Origin: Bacteroidota bacterium
GTDB taxonomy: Bacteria; Bacteroidota; Bacteroidia; Chitinophagales; Chitinophagaceae
Assembly: GCA_023437225.1 (NCBI GenBank)
Contig: JAEZGS010000017.1
Coordinates: 248,001 to 312,000, forward strand
Length of the DNA stretch: 64,000 bases
Reading direction: 5' to 3'
Shown here: positions 1 to 9,006 of the stretch, in pieces
How the letters are laid out: each line of letters opens with the position of its first letter
How positions within the stretch are numbered: position 1 is the stretch's first letter
Made by a program: the position numbers and the translations under genes
Notes under the pieces: generated by a model
What the model was told of the DNA's origin: nothing
Database searches by the model: none
The model's input: only the letters and a program-made list of their open reading frames with translations

Positions 1-833
1 CAGGTTTTAAGAAAACCAAGAGCGGACTTAAGTATAAGATCATATCAGAAGGAAAAGGCGAGCCTGTTAAGAAAGGCCAGTTCATAAAAGTTCACTTTAT
101 CCAGAAAATGGGTGACTCGGTATTAAATTCAAGTTTTGAAGGTCTGCCTACTTATGCTCCCGTTGATAGTGTTGGACCCATTTATAACCCCGTTGAAATC
201 TTCCCATTGCTTAGGAAAGGAGATAGCGCTGTAGTTGTAATGGAAACAGACAGCCTTTACAAGCAACAGGCTGAAAGACCACCATATGTAAAGAAAGGAG
301 ATAAACTGACACTCACATTTCGCGTTGTGGATGTGCTTGCTAATGAACAGGCACTACGTGACGATCAGATGAAGATCTTCAATGCTCAAAAGGAAAAAGA
401 AGTAAAGGACATCGGGGAGTATCTCGCAAAAAATAACATCAAAGCACAAAAGACGGAGAAGGGTACATATGTTGTGATTACACAGCAGGGAACCGGGCCT
501 GTTGCAGATTCTGGTAAAGCAGTCCAGGTAATGTACACTGGTAAGACATTTGCCGGAAAAATATTTGACAGCAACATCGATTCAAGTTTCGGTCATACAG
601 ATCCGTACACCATGGTAATAGGAACCCGTTCAGCGATCGAAGGATGGGATGATGGTTTAAGACTCTTCAACAAAGGAGCAAAAGGAACACTTTACGTGCC
701 TTCTATGCTTGCTTATGGAGGCAATCCTCCTCCGGGAGCGCCATTCAAGCCTTTCGAAAATTTGGTTTTTGATGTACAGGTTATTGATATCACTGCAGCG
801 CCACAACGTCCGCAGATGCCGAAAATGAGGTAA
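1..833 (+). CDS. FKBP-type peptidyl-prolyl cis-trans isomerase, 5' truncated by the window edge
   Basis: The frame is open from base 3 to the TAA at 831-833 (276 codons visible) with no convincing start, so the gene begins before the window. The C-terminal ~115 residues are a recognisable FKBP domain: a YTGK strand, a D-S-N-x-D-S segment, the I-E-G-W-D-D-G-L helix and the L-A-Y-G-G loop that normally lines the prolyl pocket. The residues upstream (L-K-Y-K-I-I-S-E-G-K-G through about base 330) look like a second, more degenerate FKBP-like domain. Such proteins in Bacteroidota are usually exported folding catalysts or GldI-like lipoproteins; the signal region is not visible, so location is inferred. 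A strong terminator follows directly. Confidence 0.85.
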   Translation, partial: GFKKTKSGLKYKIISEGKGEPVKKGQFIKVHFIQKMGDSVLNSSFEGLPTYAPVDSVGPIYNPVEIFPLLRKGDSAVVVMETDSLYKQQAERPPYVKKGDKLTLTFRVVDVLANEQALRDDQMKIFNAQKEKEVKDIGEYLAKNNIKAQKTEKGTYVVITQQGTGPVADSGKAVQVMYTGKTFAGKIFDSNIDSSFGHTDPYTMVIGTRSAIEGWDDGLRLFNKGAKGTLYVPSMLAYGGNPPPGAPFKPFENLVFDVQVIDITAAPQRPQMPKMR

Positions 834-858
834 TGAGCGAGCTGAAAATAGTTTAGAA

Positions 859-885
859 AGAGGTCTGCAAGGGCCTCTTTTTTTT
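859..885 (+). terminator. Rho-independent terminator after the FKBP gene
   Basis: The stem AGAGGTC / GGCCTCT (859-865 with 872-878, one G-U pair, 6-nt loop) is followed by eight T. The T-run overlaps the last codons of the convergent folP gene. Confidence 0.8.
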
Positions 886-1714
886 AGCCCCGTTGCAACT
901 TGTACATAAGGTTTACTGCCTGTACCGCCTCTTTAACGTCGTGCACACGTAACACGGAAGCTCCCTGTTGCAATGCAATGGTATTTAGCACCGTAGTGCC
1001 ATTGAGTGATGCATCGGCATCGATCTTTAAAGTACGATATATCATGCCCTTCCTGGAAAGGCCGGCAAGCCAGGGCAATTCAAACGAATTGAGCAATGCC
1101 GAATTCTTAAGCAATTGGAAATTTTGATCGATCGTTTTGGAAAATCCAAAACCAGGATCGAGGATGATGTCAACGATACCTGCAGTCCTGCAGGCAGCGA
1201 TGCGCTCAATGAAATAATCTATGATCTCGCTCTCGAGATCGCCGTAATCTGTATAGGATTGCATTGTTTGCGGCGTTCCTTTCATGTGCATGCAAATGAA
1301 CGGAGCTTTGAAAGCAGCTACCTTGTTCAGCATATGTGGATCCATCATTCCTCCACTGACGTCGTTTACAATAGATGCTCCGGCTTCCAGGGCATGTAAA
1401 GCGACTTCGGAATAATAAGTATCGATGGAAAGAATGGTCTCGGGAAATTGCGAGTGAATCAACTCAATGGCATGGATCACACGATCAAGTTCCTCCTGGG
1501 CATTTACTTCCTGGCTTCCAGGCCTGGTGCTCTGCCCTCCAATATCAATAATGGTAGCGCCATCACTGATCATTTGGCGGACCCGATCTAACATTGCGTT
1601 CTCATTTCTTACGCGACTCCCTGCATAAAAAGAATCAGGGGTGATATTAATGATCCCCATCACTAATGGCCTTTCAATGGTGAGCAGCGTGCCGCGGCAA
1701 TTGAGTGTGTACAT
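884..1714 (-). CDS. folP: Dihydropteroate synthase
   Basis: Joins 6-hydroxymethyl-dihydropterin pyrophosphate to p-aminobenzoate in folate synthesis (cytosolic TIM barrel). Hallmarks seen: M-G-I-I-N-I-T-P-D-S-F near the N terminus, D-I-G-G-Q-S-T-R-P-G, the pterin-binding D-P-G-F-G-F-S-K and the C-terminal G-L-S-R-K-G-M. The open frame extends ten codons further to an ATG at 1744. I chose ATG 1714 because M-Y-T-L-N-C-R-G is the usual family start and because the longer form would cover the -7 box of the divergent gene (1729-1736). The product is then 276 residues, normal for FolP. It is divergent from DUF1599, an arrangement I recognise from Bacteroidota. Confidence 0.92.
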   Translation of the reverse strand: MYTLNCRGTLLTIERPLVMGIINITPDSFYAGSRVRNENAMLDRVRQMISDGATIIDIGGQSTRPGSQEVNAQEELDRVIHAIELIHSQFPETILSIDTYYSEVALHALEAGASIVNDVSGGMMDPHMLNKVAAFKAPFICMHMKGTPQTMQSYTDYGDLESEIIDYFIERIAACRTAGIVDIILDPGFGFSKTIDQNFQLLKNSALLNSFELPWLAGLSRKGMIYRTLKIDADASLNGTTVLNTIALQQGASVLRVHDVKEAVQAVNLMYKLQRG

Positions 1715-1728
1715 TCGGCGCTTATCTT

Positions 1729-1736
1729 TACATTTG
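1729..1736 (+). promoter_or_regulatory. Bacteroidota -7 box (TAcaTTTG) for the DUF1599 operon
   Basis: TACATTTG matches the TAnnTTTG -7 consensus, 43 bp before the ATG at 1780. A TTG at 1701-1703 is the only -33 candidate, and its spacing is a little long. Confidence 0.5.
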
Positions 1737-1779
1737 GCCGACAAATTAAGACGAATATTCCAACGTAGACGAACGCTTC

Positions 1780-2334
1780 ATGAGTAACACGAATTTACAA
1801 TACGACAAAGCAATTGATTCCTGCCGAGATATTTATTACAAGAAACTCAAAGATTATGGCACCTCATGGAGACTGCTGCGGATTATATCGATAACTGACC
1901 AGCTATACATCAAGGCTCAGCGAATCCGAACACTGCAGGAAAAAGGCGTTCAGCAAATTGAAGATGGGATCTACTCTGAATTCAAGGCAATGGTGAACTA
2001 CGGGATCATCGGCCTTATTCAAATTGAACTCGCCGCAGGCGCTGAACTCGAGCTGTCCGAAGAACAGGCTCTTCAACTTTATGACAGGTACGCTGACACG
2101 GCACGGCAGACGATGCTAAAAAAGAATCATGACTATGGAGAAGCCTGGCGTGCAATGAGCCAGGAAAGTTTCGTTGACCTCATTCTTGTAAAACTGATGC
2201 GAATCCGGCAGATACTGGCAAATGAAGGTCGCACCCTTGTCAGTGAAGGCATCGATTCCAATTTCATCGATATCATCAACTACTCTTTGTTCGCACTTAT
2301 ATTAATTGACGAAGGAATACATAAAGGAGATTAA
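1780..2334 (+). CDS. DUF1599 domain protein
   Basis: A 184-residue soluble protein built of two similar halves, each with a K-x-x-D-Y-G-x-x-W-R motif (K-L-K-D-Y-G-T-S-W-R near residue 23 and K-N-H-D-Y-G-E-A-W-R near 114) followed by a helix containing K-x-x-R-I-R. This is the DUF1599 (nucleotide-modification-associated) fold. The duplicated motif suggests an all-alpha nucleotide-binding protein, but the biochemical function is not known to me. It is the first gene of a run with the DoxX-like protein (18 bp gap) and the permease, so the three are probably co-transcribed. Confidence 0.75.
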   Translation: MSNTNLQYDKAIDSCRDIYYKKLKDYGTSWRLLRIISITDQLYIKAQRIRTLQEKGVQQIEDGIYSEFKAMVNYGIIGLIQIELAAGAELELSEEQALQLYDRYADTARQTMLKKNHDYGEAWRAMSQESFVDLILVKLMRIRQILANEGRTLVSEGIDSNFIDIINYSLFALILIDEGIHKGD

Positions 2335-2352
2335 TGATATAAAACATTCGAT

Positions 2353-3480
2353 GTGAGTATAACCTTAACCATCATTCGCTTTATCGTAGGAATATTGTTT
2401 GTTTTTTCTGGTCTTATCAAGGCAAACGATCCGCTAGGATTAAGCTACAAAATGCAGGAGTTTTTTGAAGTCTGGAACCTTCACGCCCTCCATGATCTTA
2501 CATTACCATTATCGATCGCAATTATATCTTTCGAGATCATCGCCGGAGTGGCAGTCATCCTCGGATGGAAGATGAAAATCTTTGCCTGGCTGCTTTTATT
2601 ACTGATCATCTTTTTTACTTTCCTTACCGGTTATGCTTTGTTCTCAGGTAAGATCAAGGAATGCGGATGTTTTGGAAACTGTATCCCGCTTCAGGCAAGC
2701 GATTCCTTTATTAAAGACCTGATTCTGCTGATACACATTATCCCGATCTTCTTATTTAGAAACAAAATAAGGCCTGCCCTTAGCGGCGTAAGTAATGCAG
2801 TATTGTTATTTATGACAACAGTCTTTGCTTTCGCTTTTCAGTGGTATGTTTTGCTGCATCTTCCCGTGGTGGATTGTCTTCCATATAAAAAAGGCAACGA
2901 TATTCTGCAACAGATGAAGCCACCTGCGGGTTCTGTACCAGATAGCACTGCCATTACATTTGTTTATGATCACAAAGGCACGCAGGTTGAATTTACGGCG
3001 GATCGTTTTCCCGAAGATTTCAACGACTCTGATTACAAGTTTGTTCGACGTTATGATAAGCTTTTGCGGAAAGGCAATGCGGTACCCCCGATAGTTGACT
3101 TTGCGTTGCAAACACTGTCGGGCAATGATACCACACAGGCATTGCTTGCGAATGGGGGTGAAAAGCTTTTTCTCTTTCTAAAAGACGGCTTTAGTAAAAG
3201 CGATTGGCCGAAAGAATTTGACGTGGTTTCTTTACATGCGAGAAAGTCAGGTATGCAGGTTTTCATGGTAACAAATCTTCCCGTAGAACAATTGCGCTTG
3301 ATAGGAATAGATCTTTCGCAATTAGAAATACTGCGTGCGGACGCCACAGCAATAAAAACAGCAGCCCGCGCCAACCCCACGATATTGCATGTCTCGGGAG
3401 CTATCATCCGAAATAAATGGAGTTATGCCGACTTTCAACAGGCTTTAAAATATTTACAGCAAAGTGACGCCGGATCATGA
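2353..3480 (+). CDS. DoxX/MauE-like membrane protein (BT_3928 family)
   Basis: 375 residues. The N-terminal ~170 residues hold four to five membrane helices with the family sequence V-F-S-G-L-I-K-A-N-D-P-L-G and a cysteine cluster E-C-G-C-F-G-N-C (about residues 102-109) typical of MauE/DoxX redox proteins. The C-terminal half is soluble and has a weakly thioredoxin-like strand/helix pattern without a clear CxxC. The start is GTG 2353; an ATG two bases earlier is followed at once by a stop. Known relatives sit beside DUF1599 and folP in Bacteroidota. A role in thiol/disulfide handling is inference. The stop overlaps the next start by 4 bp (ATGA). Confidence 0.75.
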   Translation: MSITLTIIRFIVGILFVFSGLIKANDPLGLSYKMQEFFEVWNLHALHDLTLPLSIAIISFEIIAGVAVILGWKMKIFAWLLLLLIIFFTFLTGYALFSGKIKECGCFGNCIPLQASDSFIKDLILLIHIIPIFLFRNKIRPALSGVSNAVLLFMTTVFAFAFQWYVLLHLPVVDCLPYKKGNDILQQMKPPAGSVPDSTAITFVYDHKGTQVEFTADRFPEDFNDSDYKFVRRYDKLLRKGNAVPPIVDFALQTLSGNDTTQALLANGGEKLFLFLKDGFSKSDWPKEFDVVSLHARKSGMQVFMVTNLPVEQLRLIGIDLSQLEILRADATAIKTAARANPTILHVSGAIIRNKWSYADFQQALKYLQQSDAGS

Positions 3481-4523
3481 TGAGATACTTTGCACGGCGA
3501 GTGATCAACAGTGTGTTGGTTATGGCTGGAGTGATTGTTCTTGTATTTTTCCTGTTCCAGGGTTTCGGTGACCCGTCACGACTTGTGCTCGGACAAACTG
3601 CAGACAAGCAAACACAGGAAAACATCCGGAGAGAGTTGCATCTTGATCAACCAAAGTGGAAGCAATTCATTTTATATGTGAACGACGTTTCGCCCATTTC
3701 AATCCATTCTGAAAGCGAAATAAAATCGAAGGATCTCACAGGTATCTTCATAGGCGGGCAAAAGAAACTTGCATTTAAATTACCCTATCTACGGCGATCT
3801 TATCAAAGCAACCGCAAAGTAGGTGAGATATTGATGAATGCACTACCAGGAACACTTTTGTTGGCCTTCGCTGCGATGCTGATAGCCGTTTGCGTGGGTA
3901 TACCGTTGGGTGTGATCGCAGCGATCAAAAAAGACACGTGGATTGATACAACAGCAATTGTGACCAGTATTCTTGGTATCTCTGCTCCGTCTTTTTTCAT
4001 AGGGATACTAATAGCTTACTTTTTTGGCTTTGTACTTTCAGAAATAACCGGGCTACACATGACGGGCAATTTGTTTGAAATCGATCCATTCAAGGGAAAG
4101 ACCTTTGATCTGCGAAATCTGGTGCTACCGGCCATTACATTAGGCATACGGCCGCTTGCAATCATTGCACAGTTAACGCGTAGTGCAATGCTTGATGTTC
4201 TCAACCAGGATTATATCCGCACCGCAAGAGCAAAGGGACTTGATGAAAAAGTTGTGATATGGAAACATGCGCTGCGAAATGCATTAAACCCTGTGATCAC
4301 CGCAGTGACAGGTTGGTTTGCCGAATTGCTGGCAGGTGCTTTTTTTGTTGAATATATTTTCGGATGGCAGGGAATTGGAAAAGTAACCGTCGATGCGTTG
4401 GAGAAACTGGATTTTCCGGTAGTTATGGGATCCGTATTGGTCTCTTCTTTATTCTTCGTGATAATAAATATTCTTGCTGATGTTCTTTATTCAGCAACGG
4501 ACCCTCGAATAGCGCGCACTTAA
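3477..4523 (+). CDS. OppB/DppB-type ABC transporter permease
   Basis: 348 residues: one N-terminal membrane helix, a ~75-residue extracytoplasmic segment, then a BPD_transp_1 domain with about five helices. The cytoplasmic coupling ('EAA') loop is visible as Y-I-R-T-A-R-A-K-G-L, followed by H-A-L-R-N-A-L-N-P-V. Such subunits pair with an OppC-like permease and two ATPases for peptide (or nickel) uptake; none of these is in the window, so the gene is an orphan here. Translationally coupled to the preceding gene by a 4-bp overlap (a second ATG lies one codon later). It ends 2 bp from the convergent DUF721 gene with no terminator visible between them. Confidence 0.85.
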   Translation: MMRYFARRVINSVLVMAGVIVLVFFLFQGFGDPSRLVLGQTADKQTQENIRRELHLDQPKWKQFILYVNDVSPISIHSESEIKSKDLTGIFIGGQKKLAFKLPYLRRSYQSNRKVGEILMNALPGTLLLAFAAMLIAVCVGIPLGVIAAIKKDTWIDTTAIVTSILGISAPSFFIGILIAYFFGFVLSEITGLHMTGNLFEIDPFKGKTFDLRNLVLPAITLGIRPLAIIAQLTRSAMLDVLNQDYIRTARAKGLDEKVVIWKHALRNALNPVITAVTGWFAELLAGAFFVEYIFGWQGIGKVTVDALEKLDFPVVMGSVLVSSLFFVIINILADVLYSATDPRIART

Positions 4524-4525
4524 CG

Positions 4526-4807
4526 TTAATTGATCACAACGTCTTTTACCGCATGTTCGCCGAGCGCTTCGTTGACACGCTGAATGATCTTGTCTTTTTG
4601 ATATAGGAGTTCCTGTTTCAGCGGCGCAACAGTAGTGGTTATATAAAGCGTAGACCCATGGATCTGGATCTTATCGGTATACTTTGCGATTGTTTTACCC
4701 ATTATCTTCTCCCACACATCTTCTATCTGAAGAGCCTGCAGTTGTCCTTTCAGTTTGCTTTGACGCAGAAAATTATTCAAAGCATCTCCCAGTGAATACT
4801 CGCCCAT
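4526..4807 (-). CDS. DUF721 / DciA-like protein
   Basis: 93 residues matching the DUF721 pattern: an N-terminal helix with L-G-D-A-L-N-N-F-L, then V-W-E-K-I-M-G, then a beta strand pair with L-Y-I-T-T-T-V-A-P-L-K-Q-E-L. In other bacteria DciA is the ancestral loader of the replicative helicase DnaB; this short Bacteroidota form has the core domain only. It lies 9 bp downstream of recF on the same strand, a common pairing that fits a replication/repair role. Confidence 0.8.
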   Translation of the reverse strand: MGEYSLGDALNNFLRQSKLKGQLQALQIEDVWEKIMGKTIAKYTDKIQIHGSTLYITTTVAPLKQELLYQKDKIIQRVNEALGEHAVKDVVIN

Positions 4808-4816
4808 AATGCACGA

Positions 4817-5896
4817 TTATATTTGAACAAGCTGGAAAGTTACTCCAATCTTCGCCATGTGTTCTTTAATTCTTTCCCCATGAGTATCCGTGATGAACAG
4901 TTGCACGTCTTCCTGTAAACACACATGCTGCAAAAGATTGTGCATGCGGTGCTCATCAAGTTTTTCGAAAACATCATCCAACAGTAGCAGGGGAGAGAAA
5001 CCTTTATTTTTCTTAAGCGCCTCGAATTCCGCCAGTTTCAATGCAAAGAGCAAACTTTTTCTTTGTCCCTGTGATGCCATTGACTTGAAAGAACGCTCAT
5101 TCAATAAGATTTCCAGATCATCACGATGTGTGCCGGCGTTGGTTCTTTGTGACGCCATATCTCTGTCACGGTGATTCATGATCAATTCAGCCATATCGAC
5201 ATCATGAAGCTGGCTTTTATACATCAATTCAAGTCCTTCATGTTCACCCGCAATCTGACCGTAATATTTTATCACTTCAGGAATAAACGATGCAAGAAAT
5301 CGTTTCCTAACCTGAAAGACGTAGCTGCCATGCTTTACAAGTTGCTCATCATATACATCCATCAACCGCCGATCCAAACGCTGAAATTCTGTGTTGCGGA
5401 GGTAAGAATTTCGTTGTTGCAGAACCCGGTTGTAATCCATCAACGTTAAGAGATACTGATGGTCTGTTTGCGAAAGAATGGCGTCAATAAGTCGTCGACG
5501 TTCTTCACTGGCTTCAGTAATGATGTATACGTCGTCCGGCGCTATAATCACCGCCGGAAATTTTCCAACATGCTCGGAAAGCCGGTCATACATGTCGCCA
5601 TCGATCGAAAATTCTTTTTTTCCTGTCTCCCGCAGTACGCAAACCAGATCGTGATCATTGTCTGCCAACTGAGCAGTTCCCTGCACCCTGAAACCCGATG
5701 CTCCATTAAGAACGTTTTGTTGATCTGACCTGGTGAAATAGCTTTTAGTGAAACAGAGGTAGTATATGGCATCGAGGAGATTCGTTTTTCCGCGGCCGTT
5801 CATGCCATGAATTCCGACTACCCGTTCGCTGAACAGGAATTTACGTGAAGCATAATTTTTGAATTGAAATAGCGATATGGAGTTGATTCTTAGCAA
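4817..5896 (-). CDS. recF: DNA replication/repair protein RecF
   Basis: 359-residue SMC-like ATPase that loads RecA at single-strand gaps. Visible motifs: Walker A G-M-N-G-R-G-K-T-N (about residues 31-39), the ABC-type signature S-Q-G-Q-R-K-S-L-L (about 280) and Walker B L-L-L-L-D-D-V-F-E-K-L-D. Length is normal for RecF. First gene of a two-gene unit with the DUF721 protein; divergent from pdhA across 93 bp. Confidence 0.95.
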   Translation of the reverse strand: MLRINSISLFQFKNYASRKFLFSERVVGIHGMNGRGKTNLLDAIYYLCFTKSYFTRSDQQNVLNGASGFRVQGTAQLADNDHDLVCVLRETGKKEFSIDGDMYDRLSEHVGKFPAVIIAPDDVYIITEASEERRRLIDAILSQTDHQYLLTLMDYNRVLQQRNSYLRNTEFQRLDRRLMDVYDEQLVKHGSYVFQVRKRFLASFIPEVIKYYGQIAGEHEGLELMYKSQLHDVDMAELIMNHRDRDMASQRTNAGTHRDDLEILLNERSFKSMASQGQRKSLLFALKLAEFEALKKNKGFSPLLLLDDVFEKLDEHRMHNLLQHVCLQEDVQLFITDTHGERIKEHMAKIGVTFQLVQI

Positions 5897-5963
5897 GATT
5901 GCTGCAAGTTAAGTGATTTTGAAAGCCGTAAGAACGGAGCTTTTTATATTCCCCTGTTACCCT

Positions 5964-5971
5964 TATCTTTG
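5964..5971 (+). promoter_or_regulatory. -7 box (TAtcTTTG) for pdhA
   Basis: Exact TAnnTTTG match 18 bp before the GTG at 5990. No good -33 TTG at the usual distance. Initiation a few bases downstream would give a leader of only about 10 nt. Confidence 0.55.
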
Positions 5972-5989
5972 CCGCTCAAAATTTGTAAC

Positions 5990-6985
5990 GTGGCCACTAA
6001 ATTTTCTCGTGAAACTTACCTGTATTGGTATGAACTAATGCAGTTGATCAGGCAGTTTGAATTGATGGCAGAAGAGAAGTACAAAATGGAAGGAAAGATC
6101 CGCGGGTTTTTTCATGCCTATGTAGGTCAGGAAGCCATCGCTGCAGGTTGCATGACTGCAACGCGTCTTGAAGATCCTTTTATTACTGCTTATCGTGATC
6201 ACGGGCTGGCATTAGCCAAGGGCATCAGTGCAAATGCATGTATGGCCGAATTGTATGGCAAAGCCACAGGCTGCGCCAAAGGAAAGGGTGGCAGTATGCA
6301 CTTTTTCGGAAAAGATGTTTATTTCTTTGGAGGACATGGTATTGTTGGTGCCCAGATCGGAACGGGCGCGGGGCTTGCGTTTGCCGAAAAGTATCGTGGA
6401 ACCGATAACGTTAGCCTTACCTTCTTTGGAGATGGTGCTGCAAGACAAGGTATCCTGCATGAGACCTTCAACATAGCTATGACCTGGAAGCTGCCGGTTG
6501 TATTCATATGCGAGAACAATAACTACGCAATGGGAACTTCGGTTGAAAGAACGAGTAATGTAGTTGATATCTATAAGTTGGCTGATGCATATGAGATGCC
6601 TGGTGATTCGGTTGATGGAATGAGTTGCGAAGCAGTTCATGAGAGCGTTGCACGCGCTGTTAAAAGAGCAAGAGAAGGGGGAGGCCCAACATTGCTCGAG
6701 ATCAAAACATATCGTTATAAAGGTCACTCCATCTCCGATCCTCAAAAATATCGTACAAAAGACGAGGTAGACGAATACAAACAGCGTGATCCGATTCAAC
6801 AGATCTTAAAAACAATACTGGATAATAATTTTGCTTCACAGGAAGAACTTGATGCCATCAATGAACGGGTAAGTCAGACAGTAGTTGAATCAGTGAAGTT
6901 TGCCGAAGAATCTCCCTGGCCAAATGATGATGAAGTGTTGAAAGATATTGTTCAGGAAGAGAACTATCCATTCATCGTAGATTAA
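5990..6985 (+). CDS. pdhA: Pyruvate dehydrogenase E1 component, alpha subunit
   Basis: Thiamine-diphosphate decarboxylating subunit of the pyruvate dehydrogenase complex (331 residues). Seen: the G-F-F-H-A-Y-V-G-Q-E-A entrance motif, the ThDP motif starting G-D-G-A-A-R-Q-G and ending E-N-N-N-Y-A-M, and Y-R-Y-K-G-H-S-I-S-D-P at the mobile loop. The frame is open back to a TTG at 5969, but that TTG is part of the -7 box. GTG 5990 gives V-A-T-K-F-S-R-E-T-Y, the family's usual start. The E1-beta and E2 genes are not adjacent. Confidence 0.93.
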   Translation: MATKFSRETYLYWYELMQLIRQFELMAEEKYKMEGKIRGFFHAYVGQEAIAAGCMTATRLEDPFITAYRDHGLALAKGISANACMAELYGKATGCAKGKGGSMHFFGKDVYFFGGHGIVGAQIGTGAGLAFAEKYRGTDNVSLTFFGDGAARQGILHETFNIAMTWKLPVVFICENNNYAMGTSVERTSNVVDIYKLADAYEMPGDSVDGMSCEAVHESVARAVKRAREGGGPTLLEIKTYRYKGHSISDPQKYRTKDEVDEYKQRDPIQQILKTILDNNFASQEELDAINERVSQTVVESVKFAEESPWPNDDEVLKDIVQEENYPFIVD

Positions 6986-7021
6986 TTTTAAATCCCGAAT
7001 CCGACTAAATAAAAAATAAAC

Positions 7022-7708
7022 ATGGCTACCGAAGTGAAGCATCCGGAAACACCTGTCACCAACGAAAAACAGACGATTGACAGGAATGCTGCGTTCTGGA
7101 ATAAGAACAGTAAATATATTCTATATGCATTTGCCGCCCTTGTGTTGATAGTTGGCGGCTACTTTGCCTATAAAAACTATGTTCAATTGCCGGAAGAACG
7201 GAAGGCATCTGAAGCGATGTTCCGTGCTGAGGAATATTTCCGCATGGATTCTGCACAGCTTGCATTGAATGGGGATGCAAACAATCCGGGATTTTTGAAG
7301 ATCATCAGTCGCCATGGCGGCACAAAGGCGGGCAACCTTGCAAAATTCTATGCAGGCGCGAGCTATATGAAATTGGGTGATTTCAAGAATGCAATCAAAT
7401 ATCTTGAAGATTTTTCTTCGGGAGACAAACTTGTTTCCGTAAGGGCAACCGGTCTGCTTGCTGATGCATTTGCAGAAACCGGAAAGAAAAAGGAAGCTGC
7501 GGAAACCTATCGGAAGGCAGGTACGCTGTATCCCGCAGACAACTTCAATTCTCCGGAATATTTATTCCGCGCAGGGTTGCTGTACCAGGATCTTGGAAAT
7601 AATAAAGAGGCGATCGAAATGTATCGCACTATAAAAGAGAAATATCCTGCGTCTCAGCAGGGTCGCGATATTGAAAAGTATCTCGCACGTTTAGGCGAAT
7701 ATAATTAA
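7022..7708 (+). CDS. Membrane-anchored tetratricopeptide repeat protein
   Basis: 228 residues: a short hydrophilic cytoplasmic N terminus, one membrane helix at about residues 37-57 (Y-I-L-Y-A-F-A-A-L-V-L-I-V), then TPR-type helical hairpins including A-K-F-Y-A-G-A-S-Y-M-K-L-G-D and L-L-Y-Q-D-L-G-N-N-K-E-A-I. The topology resembles YfgM/ancillary-SecYEG proteins, but I cannot assign a precise role. It lies 36 bp after pdhA and 25 bp before ribH and may be co-transcribed with both. Confidence 0.75.
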   Translation: MATEVKHPETPVTNEKQTIDRNAAFWNKNSKYILYAFAALVLIVGGYFAYKNYVQLPEERKASEAMFRAEEYFRMDSAQLALNGDANNPGFLKIISRHGGTKAGNLAKFYAGASYMKLGDFKNAIKYLEDFSSGDKLVSVRATGLLADAFAETGKKKEAAETYRKAGTLYPADNFNSPEYLFRAGLLYQDLGNNKEAIEMYRTIKEKYPASQQGRDIEKYLARLGEYN

Positions 7709-7733
7709 GTGCATCACACATCAACAACCAGCA

Positions 7734-8240
7734 ATGGCTGAAGTAAGCAACAGTACTTTATTTAAAATAGACACAGGCATTCTACCCACGAATGCCTGTG
7801 TTGTTATTATCAAGACCGATTGGAACGCCGGCATTGTAAATGAACTTGAGAGTGGATGCATTCGCATTTTACGGCAGTATGGTGTTGATCAGATCCGGAC
7901 CTTCAATGTACCCGGTGCATTTGAACTTGCATTTGCTGTAAGACAATTGTGGCAACATGTAAAAGACCTGCCCAATCGTCCACATGCGATCATTGTATTT
8001 GGTTGTGTGTTGCGTGGCGACACTCCACATTTCGAGTATGTATCGCAGGCGGTCACCCAGGGCATTACAAAGTTGAACCTTGAGCTGCCCATCCCTACGG
8101 TCTTCGGTGTGCTTACAGTCGATAATCAATTCCAGGCCGAGGAGCGCATCGGTGGAAGGCACGGACATAAAGGCGAAGAAGCAGCATACACCGCCCTTAA
8201 AATGATTTCTCTTCCAAACATGTTTAAAGCAAACTGGTAA
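7734..8240 (+). CDS. ribH: 6,7-dimethyl-8-ribityllumazine synthase
   Basis: Penultimate riboflavin enzyme, condensing 5-amino-6-ribitylaminouracil with dihydroxybutanone phosphate. 168 residues with T-D-W-N-A-G-I-V, the V-P-G-A-F-E-L loop, C-V-L-R-G-D-T-P-H-F-E-Y (phosphate site and catalytic His) and F-G-V-L-T-V-D-N-Q near the end. No FMN riboswitch is visible upstream; the gene appears to depend on the preceding operon. Confidence 0.95.
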   Translation: MAEVSNSTLFKIDTGILPTNACVVIIKTDWNAGIVNELESGCIRILRQYGVDQIRTFNVPGAFELAFAVRQLWQHVKDLPNRPHAIIVFGCVLRGDTPHFEYVSQAVTQGITKLNLELPIPTVFGVLTVDNQFQAEERIGGRHGHKGEEAAYTALKMISLPNMFKANW

Positions 8241-8243
8241 ACC

Positions 8244-8960
8244 ATGAATGTTCAGATCTTTGTACCCTGTTTCGTTGACCAGCTTTATCCGCAAACCGCC
8301 TTCAATATGGTTAAAGTATTGGAGAAAGCAGGCTGCACCGTTTCATACAACGCTGATCAAACCTGTTGTGGACAGCCGGCTTTCAATGCAGGTTTCTGGG
8401 ACGAATCCCGAAGCGTGTGTACAAAATTCATAAAGGATTTTCGCGGGTCTGATTATATAGTTGCTCCCTCAGCATCCTGCGCAGGATTTGTGAAGAATTA
8501 CTACATGAAGATGTTCGAAAACTCCTCGCTGCATAATGATGTCAAAGACCTTCAAAAGCGAATTTTTGAGTTTACTGATTTTATGGTCAACATCCTGGGT
8601 GTAACAAACGTGGGTGCATCATTGCATTCGAAAGCAACCTATCACGATTCCTGTGCCGGACTTCGTGAGTGCAAGATCAAAAAGGAACCAAGGGCATTAC
8701 TTGCCAACGTGGAAGGATTGCAACTGGTGGAGATGGAAGACGTTGAAACCTGCTGTGGTTTCGGTGGTACATTTGCTGTTAAGTTTGACCCCATTTCCAT
8801 TGGAATGGCTGATCAGAAAGTAAGCAATGCAATGCGTACCGGAGCGGAGTGCATTATTTCAACGGATGTGTCGTGCCTGATGCATCTTGACGGTTATATA
8901 AAGAATAAAGGGTTCAATATACAAACCATGCATATTGCAGATGTTCTTGCTAACTTCTAA
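8244..8960 (+). CDS. Cysteine-rich (Fe-S)-binding protein, LutA/YkgE-like
   Basis: 238 residues with two CCG repeats: C-C-G-Q-P-A-F-N (about residue 46) and C-C-G-F-G-G-T-F (about 172), plus S-C-A-G-F and H-D-S-C-A-G-L. This is the heterodisulfide-reductase-C/LutA architecture found in lactate and glycolate oxidising complexes. The usual partners LutB and LutC are not next to it, so the substrate is open. Starts 3 bp after ribH. Confidence 0.85.
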   Translation: MNVQIFVPCFVDQLYPQTAFNMVKVLEKAGCTVSYNADQTCCGQPAFNAGFWDESRSVCTKFIKDFRGSDYIVAPSASCAGFVKNYYMKMFENSSLHNDVKDLQKRIFEFTDFMVNILGVTNVGASLHSKATYHDSCAGLRECKIKKEPRALLANVEGLQLVEMEDVETCCGFGGTFAVKFDPISIGMADQKVSNAMRTGAECIISTDVSCLMHLDGYIKNKGFNIQTMHIADVLANF

Positions 8961-9006
8961 ACACGTTATGTGTTCGTACACTTTGTTATTTCTGTAATAT
9001 TTATAT